Below are positions 1 through 6,614 of a stretch of 12,249 nucleotides of DNA, piece by piece. Below the pieces are notes generated by a model, which did no database searches, was not told where the DNA came from, and saw only the letters and a program-made list of their open reading frames with translations. A program made the translations under genes and the position numbers. Source of the stretch: Alkalibacterium iburiense (GTDB lineage: Bacteria; Bacillota; Bacilli; Lactobacillales; Carnobacteriaceae_A); NCBI RefSeq assembly GCF_039521845.1, contig NZ_BAAACW010000065.1:1-12249 (forward strand), in the 5' to 3' direction. Position 1 is the stretch's first letter; every line of letters starts with the position of its first letter.

Positions 1-252
1 TATGTTAATTATAGGATACTCTCTCTTTTCTGTCATGGCTTAGATTGCGAAGCAATCATATTGTTTTTTATCTTATACATGTTGTCATCTCCCGTTGTAA
101 ACACACACGTTATTTTACACATAAGTTTATCATATCTTTAATGAAAAGGCTCTCTTTATAAATTAATAAATTTATCCGGTTATAATGAGTCGGAAAGTCC
201 TTCATTGTAACGAATTGTTCACAAAACACTTATTAAAAATAAGTTAAAAAGG
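1..252. other. AT-rich non-coding region upstream of mnmE
   Basis: No convincing gene is seen on either strand. The only open stretch touching the left edge (frame 1, to the TAA ending at 141) is a 46-codon run of hydrophobic, AT-driven residues with no recognisable family. It contains a short hairpin at 43-57 (GATTGC-GAA-GCAATC) with a T-run at 64-69, a possible weak terminator for a gene to the left. It also has AT-rich palindromes near 157-174 and at 228-244, and an isolated TATAAT at 181-186 without a good -35. Confidence 0.6.
43..69 (+). terminator. weak possible terminator hairpin
   Basis: A perfect 6-bp stem GATTGC/GCAATC (43-48/52-57) with a GAA loop is followed, after a six-base gap, by TTTTTT at 64-69. 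The stem is short and the T-run is displaced, so termination efficiency is doubtful. It could close a gene lying left of the window. Confidence 0.22.
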
Positions 253-281
253 TTGACTTTTATACGGATAACTTATATTAT
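253..281 (+). promoter_or_regulatory. sigma-A-type promoter of mnmE-mnmG
   Basis: TTGACT at 253-258 and TATTAT at 276-281 are separated by exactly 17 bp, each one mismatch from the TTGACA/TATAAT consensus. Transcription would begin near 288, giving an untranslated leader of about 140 bases before the proposed GTG start at 429. A 7-bp palindrome (ACTTATT-AAA-AATAAGT, 228-244) sits just upstream of the -35. Confidence 0.65.
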
Positions 282-413
282 TTACCATGTTGAAACAAAA
301 AATAGAGTTATAAATACAGGAATTAGTAGTGAAAGTGCTATTCCGCCCCAGACTGTAGCAGAAATGTATACTTTTTTGGAGTGGACCAGGCGCTTTTTTT
401 TGTGAAAAAAATG

Positions 414-420
414 AGGGGGA
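414..420 (+). promoter_or_regulatory. ribosome binding site deciding the mnmE start
   Basis: AGGGGGA lies 8 bases upstream of the GTG at 429. The alternative in-frame starts (GTG 381, GTG 402, ATG 411) have no comparable site at proper spacing, and starting at 429 gives the N-terminus expected for the family (MAIEFDTIAAIST). Confidence 0.7.
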
Positions 421-428
421 AAGTAAAA

Positions 429-1817
429 GTGGCCATTGAATTTGATACCATTGCAGCAATTTCTACCCCACCTGGAGAGGGCGGGATTGGCATTGTCCGA
501 ATCAGTGGGGATGAAGCGTTAGAGATTGCAGACCGTGTTTACCGATTAGGATCTAAAAAATTAGCCGATCAACCGTCACACACCATTCACTACGGGCATA
601 TTGTTAATCCTAAAACGGATACTCCGGTAGATGAAGTCATGGTAACCATTATGAAAGAACCTAAAACCTATACGAGAGAAGATATTGTAGAAATCAATAC
701 CCATGGCGGCATTGTTTCAGTCAATAAAGTACTAGAAACCGTGTTGCAAAATGGCGCACGATTAGCCGAACCGGGAGAATTTACCAAACGCGCCTTTTTA
801 AATGGACGAATTGATTTATCCCAGGCAGAAGCTGTTATGGACGTCATTCGAGCGAAGACAGACAAGGCGATGCATATGGCTGTCACCCAATTAGACGGGA
901 ATCTATCGCGTTTAATAAAAAACTTGCGTCAGGACATTTTAAATACATTAGCACAAGTAGAAGTAAACATTGATTACCCGGAATACGATGATGTAGAAGA
1001 AATGACTTCTCAGTTATTAATCGAAAAAGCTGAACAAGTCAAGAATCAAGTGGAAGCCTTGCTTGAAACAGCGAGTCACGGAAAAATATTAAGAGAAGGT
1101 CTAGCCACAGCGATTATTGGCCGCCCAAATGTTGGAAAGTCGAGTTTATTGAATGTTCTATTAAAAGAAGATAAGGCTATTGTGACAGATATTGCGGGGA
1201 CCACACGTGATGTGATTGAAGAATACGTCAGTGTGAAAGGTGTGCCTCTTCGATTGATTGATACTGCTGGAATTCGTGAGACAGAAGATATTGTTGAACG
1301 GATTGGAGTTGAGCGAAGCCGAAAAGCTTTGAGTGAAGCAGATTTAATTCTACTTGTTTTAAATCAAAGTGAGCCTTTAACTCCAGAAGATGAGTTATTG
1401 CTGGAAGCGACAGAAGAACACCACCGATTAATTATTTTCAATAAAACAGATTTGGAAAATCAATTAAATCTAGATGATTTAAAAGAAAAAGTTGATCCAG
1501 AGAGCATTGTCCAGACATCGATTGTGACGCAAAAAGGATTAGATGAACTCGAAGCAAAAATTGCGGAACTATTTTTTGCCGGAAACACAGGCGAAAAAGA
1601 CGCCACGTATGTGTCGAATGTCAGACATATTGCTTTACTACATGAGACGATTGAAGCTTTTGACGATGTTATAGAAGGAATTGAAACAGGGATGCCCGTT
1701 GATCTAGTCCAAATCGATATGACAAGAGCATGGGACTTATTGGGAGAAATCACTGGAGAAAGTGTCCAAGACGAACTAATTACTCAATTATTCAGCCAGT
1801 TCTGTTTAGGAAAATAA
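429..1817 (+). CDS. mnmE: tRNA modification GTPase MnmE (TrmE)
   Basis: MnmE is a GTP- and tetrahydrofolate-binding protein. With MnmG it installs the (carboxymethyl)aminomethyl group on C5 of wobble uridine 34 in tRNAs reading NNA/NNG codons. From the GTG at 429 the product is 462 aa, close to the usual 450-460. The N-terminal folate-binding domain begins DTIAAISTPPGEGG. The inserted GTPase domain shows G1 GRPNVGKSS (about 231-239), G2 around TTRD (258-261), G3 DTAG (278-281) and G4 NKTD (338-341). The C-terminus is FCLGK with the essential cysteine at 459; most homologues read CIGK, so Ile to Leu here is conservative. An upstream GTG at 381 would add 16 residues but lacks a ribosome site. 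mnmG follows 43 bases downstream with no terminator between, so they are likely co-transcribed. Confidence 0.97.
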   Translation: MAIEFDTIAAISTPPGEGGIGIVRISGDEALEIADRVYRLGSKKLADQPSHTIHYGHIVNPKTDTPVDEVMVTIMKEPKTYTREDIVEINTHGGIVSVNKVLETVLQNGARLAEPGEFTKRAFLNGRIDLSQAEAVMDVIRAKTDKAMHMAVTQLDGNLSRLIKNLRQDILNTLAQVEVNIDYPEYDDVEEMTSQLLIEKAEQVKNQVEALLETASHGKILREGLATAIIGRPNVGKSSLLNVLLKEDKAIVTDIAGTTRDVIEEYVSVKGVPLRLIDTAGIRETEDIVERIGVERSRKALSEADLILLVLNQSEPLTPEDELLLEATEEHHRLIIFNKTDLENQLNLDDLKEKVDPESIVQTSIVTQKGLDELEAKIAELFFAGNTGEKDATYVSNVRHIALLHETIEAFDDVIEGIETGMPVDLVQIDMTRAWDLLGEITGESVQDELITQLFSQFCLGK

Positions 1818-1860
1818 TTAGGATACCCGAAACGAAATTAAAATGAGAAAGGAACACGCT

Positions 1861-3753
1861 ATGCAAACATATGAAGCTGGAAATTATGATGTTATTGTAG
1901 TAGGTGCCGGACATGCCGGGTCAGAAGCGGCTTTAGCTTCTGCCAGAATGGGAGCCAGCACACTACTTGTTACGATAAATTTAGACATGGTTGCCCATAT
2001 GCCATGTAACCCATCTATTGGCGGACCTGCAAAAGGAATCGTCGTACGTGAAATCGATGCTTTAGGTGGAGAAATGGGACGGAATATAGACAAAACCTAT
2101 ATTCAAATGCGTATGTTAAATACGGCAAAGGGCCCCGCTGTACGAGCTCTTAGAGCACAAGCTGATAAATACATGTATTCGAATGAAATGAAAAAAACTT
2201 TGGAAGCAACTGAAAACTTAGATTTAAAACAAGGAATCATTGAAGAGCTATTAGTAGAAGACAATACAATACAAGGTGTTGTTTCTCATACTGGAGCGAT
2301 TTACCGCGCCAAAGCAGTGATACTAACGGCAGGGACGTCTTCACGGGGTGAAATTATTGTGGGAGAATTAAAATATTCTTCTGGCCCGAATAATACGTTG
2401 CCTAGTATTAAATTATCCGAAAACTTATTGAAATTAGGTTTTGAATTAGATCGTTTCAAAACAGGTACACCTCCTAGAGTGCATAAAAATTCAATTGACT
2501 ACTCTGTAACAGAAGAGCAGCCAGGTGACGTTGAACCGCATCACTTCAGTTTTGAAACACCTGATGAAGCGTATCTAGAAGAACAAGTGTCTTGTTTCTT
2601 AACATATACAAACGGTCAGTCCCATGATATTATCCGTGAAAATCTGCACCGGGCACCTATGTTTACAGGGATTGTTGAAGGAGTCGGCGCACGTTACTGT
2701 CCTTCTATTGAGGATAAAGTCGTTCGCTTTAGTGATAAACCGCGTCACCAGATATTCTTGGAACCAGAAGGAAAAGACACCGATGAAATTTATGTACAAG
2801 GTTTATCCTCTTCTTTACCAGAAGATGTACAATTAGCTGTTCTTCAAACCATTGAAGGGATGGAGAACGCTAAAATGATGCGTACCGGTTATGCCATCGA
2901 GTATGATGTGGTTAAACCGTATCAATTGCGCCCCTCTTTAGAAACTAAACTGGTTGACGGTTTGTTTACTGCTGGTCAAATGAACGGAACGTCAGGATAT
3001 GAAGAAGCAGGTGGCCAAGGCTTAATGGCTGGTATCAACGCTGCGCGTTTAATCCAAGGCGAAGAACCACTCGTTTTAAAACGCGATGAAGCCTATATTG
3101 GGGTTATGATCGATGATTTAGTGACAAAAGGGACGAATGAACCCTATCGTTTACTGACTTCACGAGCAGAATACCGTCTCTTACTGCGCCATGATAATGC
3201 GGATTTCCGTTTAAGTAAAATAGGATACGAACTAGGCTTGCTTTCTGAAGAAAGATACCAGGCATTCTTGGATAAAAAAGAAGCAGTTGAAAAAGAATTG
3301 GAACGCTTAAAAACGATTCGTTTGAAACCAAAAGAAGTAGCGGACTATTTAGAAGAAAAAGGCGAAAAACCATTGAAAGATGGGATGCTTGCCTACGACT
3401 TCATGAAAAGACCGTATGTTAAATATAATGATATAGTTAAATTCACTGCTCCGGAAGAAGAATTATCTAAAGAAGCGAAAGAACAAGTAGAGATTTTTAT
3501 AAAATATGAAGGCTATATAAACAAAGCTATTCGAAAAGCAGACAAATTGAAACGGATGGAAAACAAACGGATTCCAGAAGGCATCGATTACAATGCGATT
3601 AATAGTCTGGCAACGGAAGCGAGAGAAAAGCTGATTAAAATACAACCGGCTACGATTGCTCAAGCCAGCCGAATTAGTGGAGTGAATCCTGCAGATATTT
3701 CCATTTTAATGGTGTATGTTGAGCAGGGAGATATTCAAAAAGTTAAAAATTAA
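1861..3753 (+). CDS. mnmG: tRNA uridine-5-carboxymethylaminomethyl modification enzyme MnmG (GidA)
   Basis: MnmG is the FAD-dependent partner of MnmE in the cytosolic alpha2beta2 complex that modifies wobble U34 of tRNA. The product is 630 aa, the standard length. The FAD-binding Rossmann motif is GAGHAG (15-20). The two conserved cysteines are visible, C49 in HMPCNPSIGG and C280 in RYCPSIEDK. The second family signature, AGQMNGTSGYEEAGGQG, starts near residue 371. The C-terminal helical region (about 570-630) used for MnmE and tRNA contact is complete. I chose ATG 1861 over the in-frame ATG 1843 because GAAAGGA (1847-1853) precedes it at good spacing and it gives the usual N-terminus. The gene is followed by a strong terminator. 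rsmG, often the next gene in other Bacillota, is not here. Confidence 0.97.
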   Translation: MQTYEAGNYDVIVVGAGHAGSEAALASARMGASTLLVTINLDMVAHMPCNPSIGGPAKGIVVREIDALGGEMGRNIDKTYIQMRMLNTAKGPAVRALRAQADKYMYSNEMKKTLEATENLDLKQGIIEELLVEDNTIQGVVSHTGAIYRAKAVILTAGTSSRGEIIVGELKYSSGPNNTLPSIKLSENLLKLGFELDRFKTGTPPRVHKNSIDYSVTEEQPGDVEPHHFSFETPDEAYLEEQVSCFLTYTNGQSHDIIRENLHRAPMFTGIVEGVGARYCPSIEDKVVRFSDKPRHQIFLEPEGKDTDEIYVQGLSSSLPEDVQLAVLQTIEGMENAKMMRTGYAIEYDVVKPYQLRPSLETKLVDGLFTAGQMNGTSGYEEAGGQGLMAGINAARLIQGEEPLVLKRDEAYIGVMIDDLVTKGTNEPYRLLTSRAEYRLLLRHDNADFRLSKIGYELGLLSEERYQAFLDKKEAVEKELERLKTIRLKPKEVADYLEEKGEKPLKDGMLAYDFMKRPYVKYNDIVKFTAPEEELSKEAKEQVEIFIKYEGYINKAIRKADKLKRMENKRIPEGIDYNAINSLATEAREKLIKIQPATIAQASRISGVNPADISILMVYVEQGDIQKVKN

Positions 3754-3761
3754 AGAAGAAG

Positions 3762-3792
3762 AAAAGCATTGGTTTGATACCAATGCTTTTTT
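3762..3792 (+). terminator. rho-independent terminator after mnmG
   Basis: A 12-bp perfect stem AAAAGCATTGGT/ACCAATGCTTTT (3762-3773/3779-3790) with a 5-base loop runs into TTTTTT (3787-3792). It begins 8 bases after the mnmG stop codon and separates mnmEG from phoPR. Confidence 0.9.
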
Positions 3793-3849
3793 GTATAATT
3801 ATAAATTGTCCGCCCATCCGAGACTTTTATTTTATTTCTGGTAAACTAA

Positions 3850-3877
3850 TTTTGAAAAGAAGGGATTGTTTTCAAAA
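3850..3877. repeat. 9-bp perfect inverted repeat over the phoP -35 element
   Basis: TTTTGAAAA (3850-3858) and TTTTCAAAA (3869-3877) are exact reverse complements separated by 10 bases, so arm centres are 19 bp apart, nearly two helical turns. The right arm overlaps the proposed -35. It could be an operator for a dimeric regulator. It does not match cre or CodY-box consensus well. As a hairpin it has no U-tail, so it is not a terminator. Confidence 0.45.
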
Positions 3878-3894
3878 TCAGTAATGCTTATGAT
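3866..3894 (+). promoter_or_regulatory. promoter of phoPR
   Basis: TTGTTT (3866-3871) and TATGAT (3889-3894) are spaced by 17 bp. The -35 is partly covered by the right arm of a 9-bp inverted repeat (3850-3858/3869-3877). No TTTACA-type PhoP-box series is seen here, unlike in front of pstS, so strong PhoP autoregulation is not evident from sequence. Confidence 0.55.
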
Positions 3895-3943
3895 AAGTGT
3901 GTAAAGAGCAGCTGACAAAATAATGGAGATGAGGAAGGATTTT

Positions 3944-4645
3944 ATGAAAAAAGTACTAATGGTAGAAGATGAGTTGTCGATTGTAAAGTTACTTCAGTAC
4001 AATTTAGAAAAAGAAGGATATGAAGTGGATGTAGCTATGGATGGACAAGAAGGCTTTGACATGGCGAAAGAAAATACTTACTCCATTATCCTGTTAGATA
4101 TCATGTTGCCTTCCAAAGATGGAATGGACGTGTGTAGGGAATTGCGACAGGAAAAAGTGGACACACCCGTTATTATGCTGACAGCTAAGGATTCGGAAAT
4201 TGATAAAATTGTCGGATTAGAAATTGGTGCAGATGACTATATCACTAAACCTTTCAGCCCAAGAGAAGTGTTGGCTCGAATGAAAGCTATTTTCAGACGA
4301 TTAGAGAAACAACCGTCGAAGCTAGAAGAGGAAAAAGAATCAGAAATTGTTTTCGGAGACGTTCAAATTTATCCTGAGAAATACGAAGTCTTTGTAAGAG
4401 GAGAAAAAGTAGATTTCACTCCTAAGGAATTTGAACTTCTACTATATTTGTCTAAACACAGTAACCGTATATTAAGCCGAGAACAACTCTTACTAGCCGT
4501 CTGGGATTTTGATTTTTCTGGTGAAACACGCATTGTTGATGTACACATTAGTCATTTACGTGAAAAAATTGAAGACAACCCTAAAGAACCGCAATACATT
4601 AAAACGGCTCGTGGGTTTGGATATAAATTAGAGGATCCCAAATGA
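3944..4645 (+). CDS. phoP: phosphate-regulon response regulator PhoP (OmpR/PhoB family)
   Basis: Transcription factor of the phosphate two-component system. The product is 233 aa with an N-terminal receiver domain (about 1-118) and a C-terminal winged-helix DNA-binding domain (about 133-231). Receiver residues are in place: acidic E8/D9, phospho-acceptor D52 in LLDIMLP, T80 in MLTAKD and K102 in TKPFSPRE. The sequence around LLQYNLEKEGY and TKPFSPREV closely resembles Bacillus PhoP as I recall it. The likely start is ATG 3944 (MKKVLMVEDE), preceded by GAGGAAGGA (3931-3939). An in-frame ATG at 3923 would add seven atypical residues and lacks a site. Its TGA overlaps the phoR ATG, so the two are translationally coupled. 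The family match alone could not exclude other OmpR-type regulators; the adjacent PhoR and pst operon make PhoP the natural call. Confidence 0.92.
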   Translation: MKKVLMVEDELSIVKLLQYNLEKEGYEVDVAMDGQEGFDMAKENTYSIILLDIMLPSKDGMDVCRELRQEKVDTPVIMLTAKDSEIDKIVGLEIGADDYITKPFSPREVLARMKAIFRRLEKQPSKLEEEKESEIVFGDVQIYPEKYEVFVRGEKVDFTPKEFELLLYLSKHSNRILSREQLLLAVWDFDFSGETRIVDVHISHLREKIEDNPKEPQYIKTARGFGYKLEDPK

Positions 4646-6426
4646 AGCAATTAAGAATAAAGATCCTCTCCCTCTTGTCTTTATTTCTTATTCTGTTTAC
4701 CTTGTTATTTCTCTTTTTAATTTCTTCTATTTTAGAAAGTCAGACTCTGGAACAGCAAGGTGAAGATTTGCAAGCTCAATTGCTGACCTTGTCGAGTCAA
4801 CTGGACGAGAGAGTGGATGAACCGGATGACCTGATTGATTCTCTTTCTGATACAGCTGAAATTATATCCGAAAGAATTACTTTGGTTTCTTTAACAGGAG
4901 AGGTCCTATATGATTCTCACGCAGATGCTAGTACATTAGAGAATCACATCGATCGCCCGGAAATTCAGCAAGTGATAAGCGGAGAACAGGTTGGGGTTTA
5001 TGATAGAGAAAGTGAGAGCACAGGGGAAGTCCTCTATTATACAGCGACCTATTTAGAGGATAGTAATGGAGAAGAGCTCGGCTTTATACGCTTATCTAAA
5101 AGCATAGAAGAAATGGTGGGTGTGACCAACCAGACGATGTTGGCTTTAGCTGCTTTCATGGGTATAGCCATTATTGTCTCGTTACTGTTCACGCAGTATT
5201 GGACAAAACAAATCACACAACCGCTCGGACATATCAAACAGGTGGCAGAAAAGTTATCCTTAAAGGATTATACAGCAAAATACAAAGGGAATTCTTATAA
5301 GGAGATTGATGAACTCGGGCGCACGATAAATGAGCTGGCGACTAGTTTGGATTATCAAGTACAAGAGATTGAAGAAAATGAGACCCAGTTACGAGAGTTG
5401 ATTAACCATTTAGTTATCGGCGTTATGGTGGTCGATAATGAACGTAAAATAGACATGGTCAATCCAGCCATGAATGAAATACTGGGAGAAAACCTTTATG
5501 GAAACATAGGCAGAACGTACAACGAAGGGATTTATAGTGCAGGGCTTGTGGAATTAATAGAAAAAGCCTTTAAGAAGAAAAAACTTCAAAATAAAGAAGT
5601 CACCTTATACTTTCCAGAAGAAAGAATAATAGATGTGAACGTCGTTCCTATTTTTGGACAAACAGACCTGCCAATTAATTACATTGTGTTGCTTTACGAT
5701 ATTACTGAAATCAGAAGGCTAGAAAAGGTAAGAACAGATTTTGTAGCAAATGTTTCTCACGAATTGCGCACACCGATAACAGCCGTTAAAGGTTTTGCTG
5801 AAACACTTTTAGACGGAGCTTTAGAAGATGAAGAAGTTTTAGTGGAGTTTTTAACTATTATTTACAATGAATCCAGTCGTCTGGATACAATGGTACAGGA
5901 TATTTTACAGTTATCTAAACTGGAACAGAGAAAAATAACGAGTGCGGCTGAAAGGGTACGAGTAACAGAAGTGATTGAAGAGATAAAAACCATTCTGCTT
6001 CAAAAAATAGAGCTGAGAAAGATTCAGTTTAAAGTAAAAGAACCGGAACCTCTTGAAATCGAGATTGATCGGGATCAGTTGAAACAAGTGTTACTCAATT
6101 TAATTGCCAATGCTGTTTCCTATACGCATGATGGAGGAGAAGTCACTGTGTATGTTAGACAGATTGGACATGAAGCTGTGATTTCTGTTAAAGATAACGG
6201 AGTCGGTATTCCTAAAGATCAACAAAGCCGTATCTTTGAGCGTTTTTACCGAGTGGATAAAGCGCGAAGCCGGAATGTGGGCGGGACTGGTTTAGGATTA
6301 TCTATTGTGAAATGGATTTTGGAAAATAATAATGGAAGAATTACGTTAAAAAGCGAAGTGAAAAAGGGATCTGATTTTACCGTTTGGCTTCCCTTCAAAC
6401 AGATAAACAATACCAATGGCGACTAA
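4642..6426 (+). CDS. phoR: phosphate sensor histidine kinase PhoR
   Basis: Membrane kinase paired with PhoP, 594 aa. Visible order: TM1 (about 8-30), an extracytoplasmic sensor region (about 31-165), TM2 (about 166-186), HAMP linker (about 187-240), a PAS domain (about 245-355), a HisKA dimerisation domain with phospho-acceptor H373 in VSHELRTP, and a HATPase_c domain. The last shows the N box (NLIANA, 486-491), G1 box DNGVGIP (from 518), an F box around RFYRVDKA, and G2 box GGTGLGL (from 547). This TM-sensor-TM-HAMP-PAS-kinase layout is the Bacillus/Enterococcus PhoR arrangement. ATG 4642 overlaps the phoP stop (ATGA). A terminator starts inside the last codons. Phosphate sensing in this family is generally indirect, through cell-envelope intermediates or Pst/PhoU; which applies here cannot be read from sequence. 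Confidence 0.93.
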   Translation: MKQLRIKILSLLSLFLILFTLLFLFLISSILESQTLEQQGEDLQAQLLTLSSQLDERVDEPDDLIDSLSDTAEIISERITLVSLTGEVLYDSHADASTLENHIDRPEIQQVISGEQVGVYDRESESTGEVLYYTATYLEDSNGEELGFIRLSKSIEEMVGVTNQTMLALAAFMGIAIIVSLLFTQYWTKQITQPLGHIKQVAEKLSLKDYTAKYKGNSYKEIDELGRTINELATSLDYQVQEIEENETQLRELINHLVIGVMVVDNERKIDMVNPAMNEILGENLYGNIGRTYNEGIYSAGLVELIEKAFKKKKLQNKEVTLYFPEERIIDVNVVPIFGQTDLPINYIVLLYDITEIRRLEKVRTDFVANVSHELRTPITAVKGFAETLLDGALEDEEVLVEFLTIIYNESSRLDTMVQDILQLSKLEQRKITSAAERVRVTEVIEEIKTILLQKIELRKIQFKVKEPEPLEIEIDRDQLKQVLLNLIANAVSYTHDGGEVTVYVRQIGHEAVISVKDNGVGIPKDQQSRIFERFYRVDKARSRNVGGTGLGLSIVKWILENNNGRITLKSEVKKGSDFTVWLPFKQINNTNGD

Positions 6427-6444
6427 AGCTGTTGGTATTTTTTT
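6409..6444 (+). terminator. rho-independent terminator overlapping the phoR 3' end
   Basis: AATACCAATGGC (6409-6420) pairs with GCTGTTGGTATT (6428-6439), a 12-bp stem with two G-U pairs and a 7-base loop, running into a T-tract at 6438-6444. The phoR TAA (6424-6426) lies in the loop, so the left arm is coding sequence. It separates phoPR from the pst operon. Confidence 0.85.
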
Positions 6445-6477
6445 GACCATAACAAATAAAGGCTGTTTTAATACGTT

Positions 6478-6516
6478 TTCACAGATGGATTTACATTAAT
6501 TTTACATTCCTTTACA
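6478..6516 (+). promoter_or_regulatory. array of four PhoP-box repeats upstream of pstS
   Basis: Direct repeats TTCACA (6478-6483), TTTACA (6490-6495), TTTACA (6501-6506) and TTTACA (6511-6516) recur with start-to-start spacings of 12, 11 and 10 bp. This matches the TT(A/T/C)ACA repeats with about 11-bp period bound by PhoP in Bacillus Pho promoters. A degenerate fifth copy, TTTAAT, is at 6467-6472. The last repeat occupies the -35 position, as expected for an activated promoter. Confidence 0.8.
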
Positions 6517-6540
6517 TAAAACAAACGGAAAATATATAGT
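6511..6540 (+). promoter_or_regulatory. pst operon promoter (PhoP-dependent)
   Basis: TTTACA (6511-6516) serves as both the last PhoP box and a weak -35. A -10 candidate is TATAGT (6535-6540, 18-bp spacer) or the overlapping TATATA (6533-6538, 16-bp spacer). Neither spacer is ideal, which fits a promoter that needs an activator. Confidence 0.6.
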
Positions 6541-6601
6541 GTTCTAATAAAGCTGCTCTATAGTAAGTAATGAAGACAGGAGATGTCTATAACTTATTTA
6601 G

Positions 6602-6607
6602 AAGGAG
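6602..6607 (+). promoter_or_regulatory. ribosome binding site deciding the pstS start
   Basis: AAGGAG lies 7 bases upstream of GTG 6615. The in-frame ATG at 6570 has no such site and would place 15 charged residues in front of the lipoprotein signal peptide. Confidence 0.8.
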
Positions 6608-6614
6608 AATAACT

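Noticed and set aside
1..141. Open frame touching the left edge (46 codons, frame 1)
   Set aside because: Composition is AT-driven and hydrophobic, no family motif is visible, and it does not resemble the C-terminus of Jag, the gene often found before mnmE.
215..223. DnaA-box-like TTGTTCACA
   Set aside because: It has one mismatch to TTATNCACA, is single, and has no neighbouring boxes, so an origin claim is not supported.
381..428. GTG 381, GTG 402 or ATG 411 as mnmE start
   Set aside because: No spaced ribosome site precedes any of them; AGGGGGA fits GTG 429 and the family N-terminus.
244..459. 71-codon minus-strand ORF over the mnmE promoter and start
   Set aside because: It lacks a ribosome site and overlaps the mnmE promoter and start region; low-complexity residues, no recognisable family.
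3104..3373. 89-codon minus-strand ORF inside mnmG
   Set aside because: It is a shadow of a highly conserved gene, with no ribosome site or family match.
6583..6612. Nine-codon leader ORF just before pstS
   Set aside because: Its AGGAG directly abuts the ATG, leaving no proper spacing, and there is no attenuator structure after it; probably chance.
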